Shown: in pieces, positions 1 through 6,110 of the stretch
Layout: each line of letters opens with the position of its first letter
How positions within the stretch are numbered: the first letter of the stretch is position 1
NCBI GenBank assembly: GCA_027011425.1
Contig: JALUZX010000122.1
Span: forward strand, 1-12,703
Direction: 5' to 3'
Source of the DNA: Planctomycetota bacterium
Lineage (GTDB): Bacteria; Planctomycetota; UBA1135; JALUZX01
DNA: 12,703 nt
The notes under the pieces: model-generated
Told to the model about the DNA's origin: nothing
Database searches by the model: none
Seen by the model: the letters and a program-made list of their open reading frames with translations, nothing else
Program-made: the position numbers and the translations under genes

Positions 1-2
1 GT

Positions 3-587
3 CTTCGTACAGCCCGGGACCGGGGCGAAACCGGACTTGGGCCGGCCCTCCTGAAAGCCTGGAGGACCGCCTCCGGGGCCGGGAAGCTTCCCGCGGCCAT
101 CGGGTTGGGCCTGCTCCTGGACGAAGGTTTCTTCCTGGGGGCGGGGCCGGAGGCGGAAAAAAAGAACCCTGTTTCCACTTGGAAAGTGAAGGACGAGTTC
201 CAGGACATCTTCCCCGGGCTGGTGGGTTTTCTGGAAGGCCCGGCGGGGACGGAAGGAAACCCTTTCCGCTTCCTCGCGGCCCGCGCCCTGGGAAGACTGC
301 ACGGGCTCCACCAGGACTTCAACGTGGGGAAATACCTCTCCTGGGCCGCAACTCCCGGTGGGAGGAAGGCCCTCCTCCTCCTTCTGGAGGAATGGGTCCA
401 GGTCTATCCCCCGGGCCAGGCTTTGCTGGCTTCCATGATCTCCCGGGGAGTCCTCCCCAGGCAGTTCGGCCCCGCCTGGGGGCCCCAGTTGAAGGCATTG
501 CTCGCAGGAAGTCCCCCGCCCTGGTGCGGCTTGAACCTGGACTGGGAGGACCCTCTTTCCTGGGCTCTCCGGTTTTCTGGGAAGTGA
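3..587 (+). CDS. C-terminal part of an unrecognised protein (5' end outside window)
   Basis: An open reading frame without stops runs from the window edge to a TGA at 585-587, giving about 194 residues. No methionine start with a ribosome binding site is seen, so the gene most likely begins before the window. The protein is rich in Leu, Gly, Pro and Trp, and looks soluble and partly helical. One Leu-rich helix lies around 'GRKALLLLLEEWVQ', and the protein ends 'DPLSWALRFSGK'. I see no signal peptide, membrane segment or catalytic motif, and I do not recognise the family. Third codon positions are GC-rich like the neighbouring genes, which supports real coding. It is followed by 168 non-coding bases before the BY-kinase gene, so it is probably not in the same transcription unit, though read-through is possible because no terminator is visible. 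Confidence 0.6.
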   Translation, partial: LRTARDRGETGLGPALLKAWRTASGAGKLPAAIGLGLLLDEGFFLGAGPEAEKKNPVSTWKVKDEFQDIFPGLVGFLEGPAGTEGNPFRFLAARALGRLHGLHQDFNVGKYLSWAATPGGRKALLLLLEEWVQVYPPGQALLASMISRGVLPRQFGPAWGPQLKALLAGSPPPWCGLNLDWEDPLSWALRFSGK

Positions 588-736
588 GGCTCTCCAGGAA
601 GAAGGGCATCCTGGTCGAATCTCGAAGGGAAAGGACTCTGTCTTTTCCCGCCCCGCCGGGGAAGGGAATGGACACTCTTTCCCATGAAGTCTCAAATAGA
701 CCCTTCCGGCGGGGAACATGAAGTGAGGCTCCCCAG
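581..736. repeat. 17-base direct repeat pair bracketing an intergenic region
   Basis: The sequence GAAGTGAGGCTCTCCAG at 581-597 recurs as GAAGTGAGGCTCCCCAG at 720-736, with a single mismatch, 139 bases apart. The first copy includes the stop codon of the upstream gene. The second lies just before the Shine-Dalgarno sequence of the BY-kinase gene. The pair could be a small duplication scar or two binding sites. Function is unknown. Confidence 0.5.
669..697 (+). promoter_or_regulatory. Candidate sigma-70-type promoter of the BY-kinase/actin/MglA-kinase operon
   Basis: TGGACA at 669-674 matches five of six bases of TTGACA. TCAAAT at 692-697 matches four of six bases of TATAAT. The spacer is exactly 17 bases, and the -10-like element sits in one of the few A/T-rich spots of this region. 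Transcription would begin near 704, leaving a leader of about 50 bases before the TTG start at 756. It is the best-placed promoter-like pair before the operon, but the match is imperfect and unsupported by experiment. Confidence 0.35.
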
Positions 737-740
737 CCGG

Positions 741-747
741 AAAGGAG
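741..747 (+). promoter_or_regulatory. Ribosome binding site selecting a TTG start
   Basis: AAAGGAG at 741-747 lies 8 bases before the TTG at 756. It is the reason for choosing this non-ATG start: the first in-frame ATG lies far inside the protein, after the conserved ExxRxxR motif. Confidence 0.7.
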
Positions 748-755
748 CCTGAACC

Positions 756-1526
756 TTGGCGAACGCGGAACGATCGGGAACCCCGGCCCGGGGAGAAGAC
801 ACCTTCGTCCTCGTGGAGAGAGTGACCAGCCCCTACCTGGTCCTCTTCCACCATCCCCAGGGTCTTCTGGCCGAACAATACCGGGCCTTGCGGAACAACA
901 TCATGGCCATGAACCGTTCCGGGGCATCCCGGACGATCCTGGTCACCTCGGCCATGTCCGGCGAAGGCAAGACCGTGACCCTGGCCAACCTGGGCCTGGC
1001 CATGGGGGAGGTGGAACGGACCCGGGTGCTCCTGGTGGACGGGGACATCCGCCACCCCGGCTTGGAGGCCCTCCTGGGCCTCAACCGGGGCAAAGGACTC
1101 ACCGACATCCTCCAGGACCGGGCGGACCTGGAGGAAGTGATCTACGACTCCGGATTTCCTCAGGTGGACATCATGGGGGCCGGAAGCGACGTTGCCCACC
1201 CGGCCGGACTGGTCACCAGTTCCCGCATGAAGGAACTCTTTTCCGCCCTCAAGGAACGCTATCGATACATCCTGGTGGATTCCCCACCCATCCTGCCCAT
1301 TACGGACGGCCTCACCCTGGCCCCCTTGGTGGACGGCACACTCCTGGTGATCCGCCTGGACTTCACCCCCCGGCCCGCCGTGGACCGTGCCCTGGACCAT
1401 CTCCGCAAAGTGGGGGCCCCCGTGCTGGGCGCCTTCCTTACCTGCGCGAAGGGCCTCTCCCCGGGGAGGAAGAGCCCCTACTACTATCCGTATATCCAGG
1501 ACGGCAAGGACGGAGAAGCCCGGTGA
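756..1526 (+). CDS. Cytoplasmic BY-kinase / CpsD-CapB-type P-loop ATPase
   Basis: This 256-residue protein has the bacterial tyrosine kinase (Wzc C-terminal, CpsD/CapB, MinD-like) fold. Motifs in order are: ExxRxxR at 40-46 (EQYRALR), used for oligomerisation in the family; Walker A at 65-73 (SAMSGEGKT, K72); Walker A' at 91-99 (VLLVDGDIR); Walker B at 172-178 (ILVDSPP); and a C-terminal tyrosine cluster at 242-246 (YYYPY), the usual autophosphorylation site. There is no membrane segment or Wzz-type domain, so it is the soluble split form, yet no membrane activator gene is visible nearby. Family members phosphorylate themselves and partners and usually control exopolysaccharide chain length. 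Here the following genes are cytoskeletal, so a role in phosphorylating or positioning the filament is possible. The alternative is a MinD/ParA-like positioning ATPase, but the ExxRxxR motif and tyrosine cluster argue for BY-kinase. The stop overlaps the next start (GTGA). Confidence 0.88.
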   Translation: MANAERSGTPARGEDTFVLVERVTSPYLVLFHHPQGLLAEQYRALRNNIMAMNRSGASRTILVTSAMSGEGKTVTLANLGLAMGEVERTRVLLVDGDIRHPGLEALLGLNRGKGLTDILQDRADLEEVIYDSGFPQVDIMGAGSDVAHPAGLVTSSRMKELFSALKERYRYILVDSPPILPITDGLTLAPLVDGTLLVIRLDFTPRPAVDRALDHLRKVGAPVLGAFLTCAKGLSPGRKSPYYYPYIQDGKDGEAR

Positions 1527-2335
1527 AGGGGAAGGAACTCAAGCAGAGCCTGAAAGAAGCGCTCCGGCGGTTTTCCTTTCGGACCACGCCGGACGACCTC
1601 AAGCGCAGGGGCGTGGAGAACGTCCACGTCGTGGGCCTGGACCGGATCGTGGGTCTCGTGGAGGAGGCTGTCCGCCGCACCCTGGCCCGGTCCTTCCACC
1701 TGGGCAACCAGGGAGCCGGGACGCTCGCGGCGGGGGCCAAGGAAGAGTTCCTCAAGCTCCTGGAGCGGACCAAGGACCTGGAGAAGGCCAGGGACGAGGC
1801 CGAAAGGATGCGCAAGGAGCTGGAGGCCCAGGTGGACACCCTACGGCTTCGGCTCAAGGAGACCGAGGCCGGCCTCCACAAGGAAAGACAGCGGATCAAG
1901 GAGACCGTAGAGGCCCAGGCCCTCCTGGAAGAAGCAAAGTTGGCCGAGGCCATCCGGACCCTTTTCCGCACCTGGGAGGGCCGGGAGGATCTCTCCCTTC
2001 TCAGGGAAGAAGTGGTGGGCCTCGTCTCGGCCCACGTGGTCCAGGAGAAGAACAAGGCCCTGGCCGCGGCCATGGAGGAGCGGGACGAAGAAGCCCAGAG
2101 GCTCCGGCGAAGGGTTGCCAAGCTGGCCTCTTCCCTGGAGAAGGCGGAAGAGGCCCTCCGGAACTACGCCCGGAACGGCCAGATCGACCAGGGCATTTCT
2201 TCGGTCTTCCGCACCATCCAGGGGCTGAGCCCGGTGGACCCCGAATACAAGAGGAAGAAAGATGTCTTGAAAGATATCTTCCTTTCCAACCTGAAACTTC
2301 AGAAAGGCATCGAAACAGGGGAGCAGAAACCGTGA
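1523..2335 (+). CDS. Coiled-coil protein, candidate partner of the MamK-like filament
   Basis: This 270-residue, highly charged protein has no named family that I recognise. A short globular N-terminus (about 1-60, containing 'VVGLDRIVGLVEEAV') precedes a long Glu/Lys/Arg-rich coiled coil at about 70-145. A helical stretch at 145-185 is followed by a second coiled coil at about 185-220. A conserved-looking C-terminus (about 222-265) contains 'SSVFRTIQGLSPVDPEYKRK' and 'LKDIFLSNLKLQKGI'. There is no signal peptide or membrane segment. The GTG start overlaps the BY-kinase stop by four bases and has GGAG 7 bases upstream. Its own stop overlaps the start of the actin gene in the same way, so the three proteins are probably made together. 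Its position suggests a filament-binding, bundling or adaptor role, which is inference from neighbours only. Confidence 0.8.
   Translation: MKGKELKQSLKEALRRFSFRTTPDDLKRRGVENVHVVGLDRIVGLVEEAVRRTLARSFHLGNQGAGTLAAGAKEEFLKLLERTKDLEKARDEAERMRKELEAQVDTLRLRLKETEAGLHKERQRIKETVEAQALLEEAKLAEAIRTLFRTWEGREDLSLLREEVVGLVSAHVVQEKNKALAAAMEERDEEAQRLRRRVAKLASSLEKAEEALRNYARNGQIDQGISSVFRTIQGLSPVDPEYKRKKDVLKDIFLSNLKLQKGIETGEQKP
2317..2323 (+). promoter_or_regulatory. Ribosome binding site for the MamK-like actin (GTG start)
   Basis: AGGGGAG at 2317-2323 lies 8 bases before GTG 2332. It fixes the start of the actin gene inside the last codons of the coiled-coil gene. The reading frame itself stays open far upstream, so this site decides the boundary. 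Confidence 0.65.
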
Positions 2336-3423
2336 ACGAACCCAGCCAGACACCCAATCCTTCCACACCCGATCCGGGACCGGCCGACAAGAGCCACGGC
2401 GTCCTCTACGTGGGGATCGACCTGGGAACCTCCCGGACATCGGTCTGCGCGAGCAACGGCGTCCGCCAGACCCTGGCGTCCTACGTGGGTTATCCCAAGG
2501 ACGTGGTCTCCCGCAAGGCCCTGGGCAAGGACATCCTCTTCGGCCAGGAGGCCATGGACAACCGGCTCTCCCTGCGCTTCTTCCGTCCCTTGGAAAAGGG
2601 CGAGTTGAAGGGCTCCGACCGGGAGGATTCCCCCGAGGCCAAGGAAAACCTCCAGGCCGCCCGGGACCTGATCCACCATACGATCGAACTTTGCGCACCC
2701 AGGAAGGACGAGCTGATCTACGCCGTCATCGGGGTCCCGGCCCAGGCGAGCATCCACAACAAGAACGCCATCATCGAGGCGGCCAAGGACATCGTGGACT
2801 CGGTGATGCTCTGCTCGGAGCCCTTCGCCGTGGCCTACAGCATGGACCGACTCATGGACGTCCTGGTCATCGATATCGGGGCGGGAACGGTGGATCTTTG
2901 CCGGATGCACGGCACCATGCCCGAGGATTCCGACCAGATCACCCTCTACAAGGGCGGGGACTGGCTGGACCAGGAGATCTTCAAGGAGTTCAAGACCGCC
3001 TGTCCCGGCGCGGACTTCAACATCAACATGGTGAAGACCATCAAGGAGAAGTACGCCTTCGTGGGGGAGGCATTGGACCCGGTCCTGGTGGAGTTCCCCG
3101 TCAAAGGCAAGCCCACAACCTTCGATGTGACCGAACCTCTGCGCCGGGCCTGCAAGAGGATCATCCCGCCCATGGTGGAGGCCCTCCACGAGTTGGTGGC
3201 CTCCTTCGATCCGGAATTCCAGGAAAGACTCAGGCGTAACGTCCTCCTGGCCGGCGGGGGGAGCCAGATCCGGGCCCTGGACGTGGAGATCGAAAAGGAG
3301 ATGAAGGAACGTCTCGGAGGGGGGCGGGTGGAGAGGATCGAGGATCCCCTCTACGCCGGCGCCAACGGGGCTCTCAAGATCGCCCACGACATGCCCGGGG
3401 AATACTGGCAGCAACTCAGGTAA
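2332..3423 (+). CDS. MamK-like bacterial actin (ATP-dependent filament protein)
   Basis: This 363-residue protein is of the actin/Hsp70 ATPase fold, closest to MamK, the filament that aligns magnetosomes. MamK is normally about 350 residues. Matches to the family as I remember it include: phosphate-1 loop at 28-34 (GIDLGTS); VGYPKDV at 52-58; AVIGVPA at 131-137 followed by ASxxNK; SEPF at 162-165; phosphate-2 loop at 181-186 (DIGAGT); an 'F-V-x-GKP' strand near 255-261; TEP at 267-269; and the adenosine loop at 307-311 (AGGGS). E163 and D181 are spaced as E143 and D161 of MamK, whose mutation blocks ATPase activity, so hydrolysis is probably intact. A Pro-rich tail of about 22 residues precedes the fold, and a short insertion (about 92-105) follows strand GELKG. 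No mamA, mamB, mamE or other magnetosome gene is in the window, so I withhold the symbol. MreB, ParM and FtsA are less likely on these motifs. Confidence 0.88.
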   Translation: MNEPSQTPNPSTPDPGPADKSHGVLYVGIDLGTSRTSVCASNGVRQTLASYVGYPKDVVSRKALGKDILFGQEAMDNRLSLRFFRPLEKGELKGSDREDSPEAKENLQAARDLIHHTIELCAPRKDELIYAVIGVPAQASIHNKNAIIEAAKDIVDSVMLCSEPFAVAYSMDRLMDVLVIDIGAGTVDLCRMHGTMPEDSDQITLYKGGDWLDQEIFKEFKTACPGADFNINMVKTIKEKYAFVGEALDPVLVEFPVKGKPTTFDVTEPLRRACKRIIPPMVEALHELVASFDPEFQERLRRNVLLAGGGSQIRALDVEIEKEMKERLGGGRVERIEDPLYAGANGALKIAHDMPGEYWQQLR

Positions 3424-3424
3424 A

Positions 3425-3487
3425 CCCCAGGGTCGAGCCGAAAAAGGGAAGGGGTCCGCTGGAAGGACCTTGCGAGGAGGCCTGGGG
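3425..3487 (+). promoter_or_regulatory. Possible leader structure around the MglA-kinase ribosome binding site
   Basis: CCCCAGG at 3425-3431 is complementary to CCTGGGG at 3481-3487. GGTCC at 3453-3457 can pair with GGACC at 3465-3469 inside it. The Shine-Dalgarno GAGGAGG (3474-3480) lies within the outer stem, 12 bases before the ATG at 3493, which is a long spacing. Such pairing could lower or regulate translation of the fourth gene relative to the three coupled genes before it. In GC-rich DNA short pairings like these also arise by chance. Confidence 0.25.
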
Positions 3488-3492
3488 CACCC

Positions 3493-5259
3493 ATGGGCTA
3501 CATCAACCTGGCCGACAAGACCATCAACGCCAAGCTCGTCTACTACGGGGTGGGCCTGGGGGGGAAGACCACGTCCCTCCAGGCGATCCACGAAGTGCTC
3601 TGCCCCAGGAACGAGGTGAAGCTGGTCTCCATCAATACTGACCAGGACGCCACCCTGCTCTTCGATTTCCTCCCCCTCAACCTGGGGAGCGTGGAGGGCT
3701 TCAAGATCCGCATCCAGGGATTCACCGTCCCGGGCCAGCCCAAGTACCGGGTCATGCGGAAATACGTGCTCTCCGGGGCGGACGCAGTGGTCTTCGTCAT
3801 CGATTCCCAGGCATCCCGCCTGGAGGAGAACCTCAAGTCCCTGGAGGACCTGAAGGCCAACCTGGTGGCCAACAGCCTCAGTCCGGACACCATTCCCCTG
3901 GTCCTCCAATACAACAAGAGGGACCTGCCCGACCTCGTCCCCATTGAAGAACTGGACGAAAAATTCAAGTGGCGGGACATTCCCGCCTTTCCCACGATCG
4001 CCACCGAAGGGGAAGGAGTCTTCGAGGCCTTCGTCGAAGCCACCAGGCTTCTGGTGGAAGCCAAGATCCTCCAATACGGCCTGGGGAAAGGAACGGTGGA
4101 TCCAGAGGAAGTGGCCCAGGGAGCGGCACGGAAGCTCTTCCAGATCAAGGAGACCCGGAAGGCCCCGGCCCAGGCGGATTCGCCCACTTTCGACAGGGTG
4201 ACCCTTTCGGTTCCCGAAGAAGCGGCCGCTTCCGTTCTGGGCGGGGGGCCCGGATCCAGGGGAGAGGCATTCTCGCCCATCACCCCCAAGGACCTCCTGG
4301 AAAAGAGCGGCTCCTGCTCCCTGGCCGAAGCCGAAGAGGAGTCCGCTCCCGAGGAGGATCCCGAGGAACTTCCCGTCCTGGAGGACCTGATCGAGGAAGG
4401 GGAAGAGGCCGGGGAGGAGTCCCCGGCCTCCGGGAAGCCGGCCCCCGAAGGGGAGGGGGAATCGGAGCAGCTCCTCGGGCAGGTGGTGCAGACGAACGTG
4501 GAGCTGGCCGAACTCTACGCCGAGCTGGCGGAATACAAGAATCTCCTGGAGCGCAAGAACAACGAACTCGTGGAGATCAGCCAGACCATCAGCCACGACC
4601 TCAAGAAGCCTCTCACCGCCCTGAAGACGGTCATCTCCCTCCTCAAGCAGGGCTACCTGGGGGAACTCTCGGAGCAACAGGCCGACGCCGTCCAGAACGC
4701 CTACGAGGCGTCCCAATACATGGAGGAGCTGATCGAGGACATCCTGGACTCCACCCGGCTCGACCACGACGGGATGACCCTCAAGGTGGAAGAGGTGGAC
4801 ATGACCCTTCTCGTGGGGGAGATCCTGAGAAGGCTCAAGTATCACCTGACCGAAACCAACGTGGCCGTGCGGGTGGAACCCCTCCCCGCGGTGCGGTGCG
4901 ATCCTTGGGCCATGACCAAGGTCTTCACCAACCTGATCGGCAACGCCGTCAACTACAGGGATCCCACCAGGGGCCCATTCATTCACGTCTCGGCCCGGGA
5001 GGACGAAGAGGGTTTCACCTTCCTCGTGGAGGACAACGGAATCGGAATCCCCGAAGAGGACCAGGACAAGGTCTTCCGGAAGTTCGAGAGGGGATCCAAC
5101 ACGGGAGGGATCAACGGCACGGGCCTGGGCCTCTACATCGTGCGCGAGCTGGTCCGCAAGCACGGGGGCGACGTGACCTTCACATCCAAAAAAGGCGAAG
5201 GAACGACCTTCCAGGTCTATCTCCCCAGGGAACCGCTCATCCCGGAAGAAGAGGAATAA
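3493..5259 (+). CDS. MglA-type Ras-like GTPase fused to a soluble histidine kinase
   Basis: A 588-residue fusion. Residues 1-195 are MglA-like: P-loop at 19-27 (GVGLGGKTT), FDFLPL at 57-62, the MglA-specific TVPGQ at 78-82 in place of the Ras DxxGQ, and NKRD at 141-144. The start matches the family N-terminus (INxxxxxINxKxVYYG). Residues 200-325 are an acidic, Pro/Glu-rich linker, and 325-365 a probable coiled coil. Residues 355-425 form the dimerisation/phosphoacceptor domain (SHDLKKP, H368). Residues 470-577 form the HATPase: N box N480-N487, DNGIGI 514-519, F box near 528-533, and GTGLGL 542-547. There is no membrane segment or receiver domain. MglA proteins set cell polarity in Myxococcus and act with an actin (MreB) and motility machinery. 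Here GTP state may gate kinase output. The catalytic arginine of MglA (R53) is replaced by A53. No MglB-type activating protein or response regulator is in the window. Confidence 0.92.
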   Translation: MGYINLADKTINAKLVYYGVGLGGKTTSLQAIHEVLCPRNEVKLVSINTDQDATLLFDFLPLNLGSVEGFKIRIQGFTVPGQPKYRVMRKYVLSGADAVVFVIDSQASRLEENLKSLEDLKANLVANSLSPDTIPLVLQYNKRDLPDLVPIEELDEKFKWRDIPAFPTIATEGEGVFEAFVEATRLLVEAKILQYGLGKGTVDPEEVAQGAARKLFQIKETRKAPAQADSPTFDRVTLSVPEEAAASVLGGGPGSRGEAFSPITPKDLLEKSGSCSLAEAEEESAPEEDPEELPVLEDLIEEGEEAGEESPASGKPAPEGEGESEQLLGQVVQTNVELAELYAELAEYKNLLERKNNELVEISQTISHDLKKPLTALKTVISLLKQGYLGELSEQQADAVQNAYEASQYMEELIEDILDSTRLDHDGMTLKVEEVDMTLLVGEILRRLKYHLTETNVAVRVEPLPAVRCDPWAMTKVFTNLIGNAVNYRDPTRGPFIHVSAREDEEGFTFLVEDNGIGIPEEDQDKVFRKFERGSNTGGINGTGLGLYIVRELVRKHGGDVTFTSKKGEGTTFQVYLPREPLIPEEEE

Positions 5260-5318
5260 CCGGGGGCCTTCCCTTTTCCAGGCCTACCCTTGACGGACGC
5301 GACAAAAATCTGGTCGAG

Positions 5319-5341
5319 TTCGTGATTCGGGGCTTCACGAA
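5319..5341. terminator. Hairpin in the convergent gap, possible weak terminator
   Basis: TTCGTGA (5319-5325) and TCACGAA (5335-5341) form a perfect 7-base-pair stem with a 9-base loop between the ends of the MglA-kinase and ktrA genes. On the minus strand a T5 run follows after about 10 bases, and on the plus strand no T run follows. The position suits ending one or both transcripts, but it is not a textbook terminator. Confidence 0.3.
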
Positions 5342-5409
5342 ATCTCTACCTGGGGGGAGGTGGCGATTTTGGGGGAGGGTTCACAGGTCCCGGACTTTTT
5401 TCGTAACCG

Positions 5410-6069
5410 TCACCCTTTTCCCTTCTCCAGGGCGTCCATCTCCTTGCTCTTGCCGGCCACGAAGAGAGTGTCCCCTTTCTTCACCGTGTAGTCCGCCGGG
5501 GGCAGGAAGACGGTCTTCCCCTTGTCCGCCGCTTCCACGGCCAGGACCATGATTCCGAAGCGGTTGCGCAGGTCCAGGTCCTTGAGAGTCTTCCCGTGGA
5601 AGGACTTGGGAGTCTCCACCTTGTCCACCCTGTAGCCGCCGGGAAGGGGAAGGTATTCCAGGAAATTGGGATTCAGGAGGGTTCGGGCCGTGCGCCGGGC
5701 CATGTCCCGCTCGGGGAAGAGCACCTTGTGGGCTCCCACGGCCTCCAGGATGGCCTTGTGGTCCTGGGAGATGGCCTTGGTCACGATGTATGGGATTCCC
5801 ATGTTCTTGAGGTGGAGGGTGCACATGATGCTGGCCTCCACGGATTCCCCGAGACTCACCACCACGGCGTCCACCGATTTCGGAACCACGCTCTCCAGGG
5901 CCTTCCGGTCCCGCACGTCCATGGTCACCGCCTGGACCACCTTGTCCCGGATGGCATTGACCTTCTCCTTGTCCTTGTCCACCGCCAGGACCTCACAACC
6001 CAGGGCCGTGAGGTTCTCGGCAAGGTGACTTCCGAACAGGCCCAGTCCGATCACGCAGATTTGACGCAT
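5410..6069 (-). CDS. ktrA: KtrA-type potassium uptake regulatory subunit (RCK domains)
   Basis: This 219-residue cytoplasmic protein has the KtrA/TrkA fold and a length close to known KtrA proteins. The N-terminal RCK Rossmann domain (about 1-130) carries the dinucleotide motif GLGLFG at 8-13 and an acidic D31 at the end of the second strand (VLAVD). The C-terminal RCK_C domain (about 135-215) has 'GKTLKDLDLRNRFGIMVLAV' and 'KKGDTLFVAGK'. KtrA forms an octameric ring that opens the KtrB channel in response to nucleotide. With only one RCK pair it is KtrA-like rather than the doubled TrkA of enteric bacteria. AAGGAG lies 8-9 bases before the ATG. It follows ktrB with a 41-base gap and is the last gene of the lgt-ktrB-ktrA unit. 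Confidence 0.93.
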   Translation of the reverse strand: MRQICVIGLGLFGSHLAENLTALGCEVLAVDKDKEKVNAIRDKVVQAVTMDVRDRKALESVVPKSVDAVVVSLGESVEASIMCTLHLKNMGIPYIVTKAISQDHKAILEAVGAHKVLFPERDMARRTARTLLNPNFLEYLPLPGGYRVDKVETPKSFHGKTLKDLDLRNRFGIMVLAVEAADKGKTVFLPPADYTVKKGDTLFVAGKSKEMDALEKGKG

Positions 6070-6110
6070 CCGGGACGCTCCTTGTTACGAGCCCGTGTCT
6101 CCGATCCGGG

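Noticed and set aside
1387..2331. Upstream extension of the actin reading frame to make a protein of about 678 residues
   Set aside because: The frame is open by chance over the coiled-coil gene. The extension is Gly/Pro/Arg-rich nonsense, and a Shine-Dalgarno plus GTG at 2332 gives a protein of normal MamK length.
2332..3423. Calling the window a magnetosome island
   Set aside because: Only the actin resembles a magnetosome protein; none of the membrane, protease or iron-transport mam genes is present.
2299..5163. A 954-codon open frame on the minus strand, antisense to the actin and MglA-kinase genes
   Set aside because: It is the mirror of well-recognised plus-strand domains in GC-rich DNA. 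Its translation has no recognisable motif and no ribosome binding site was found.
3493..5259. Possibility that the GTPase and kinase are two genes joined by a sequencing error
   Set aside because: The frame is continuous through a typical acidic linker and coiled coil, with no internal stop, start/RBS pair or frame change at the junction.
5289..5317. TTGACG at 5289-5294 as a plus-strand promoter in the convergent gap
   Set aside because: No acceptable -10 lies 16-18 bases downstream, and transcription would run antisense into ktrA.
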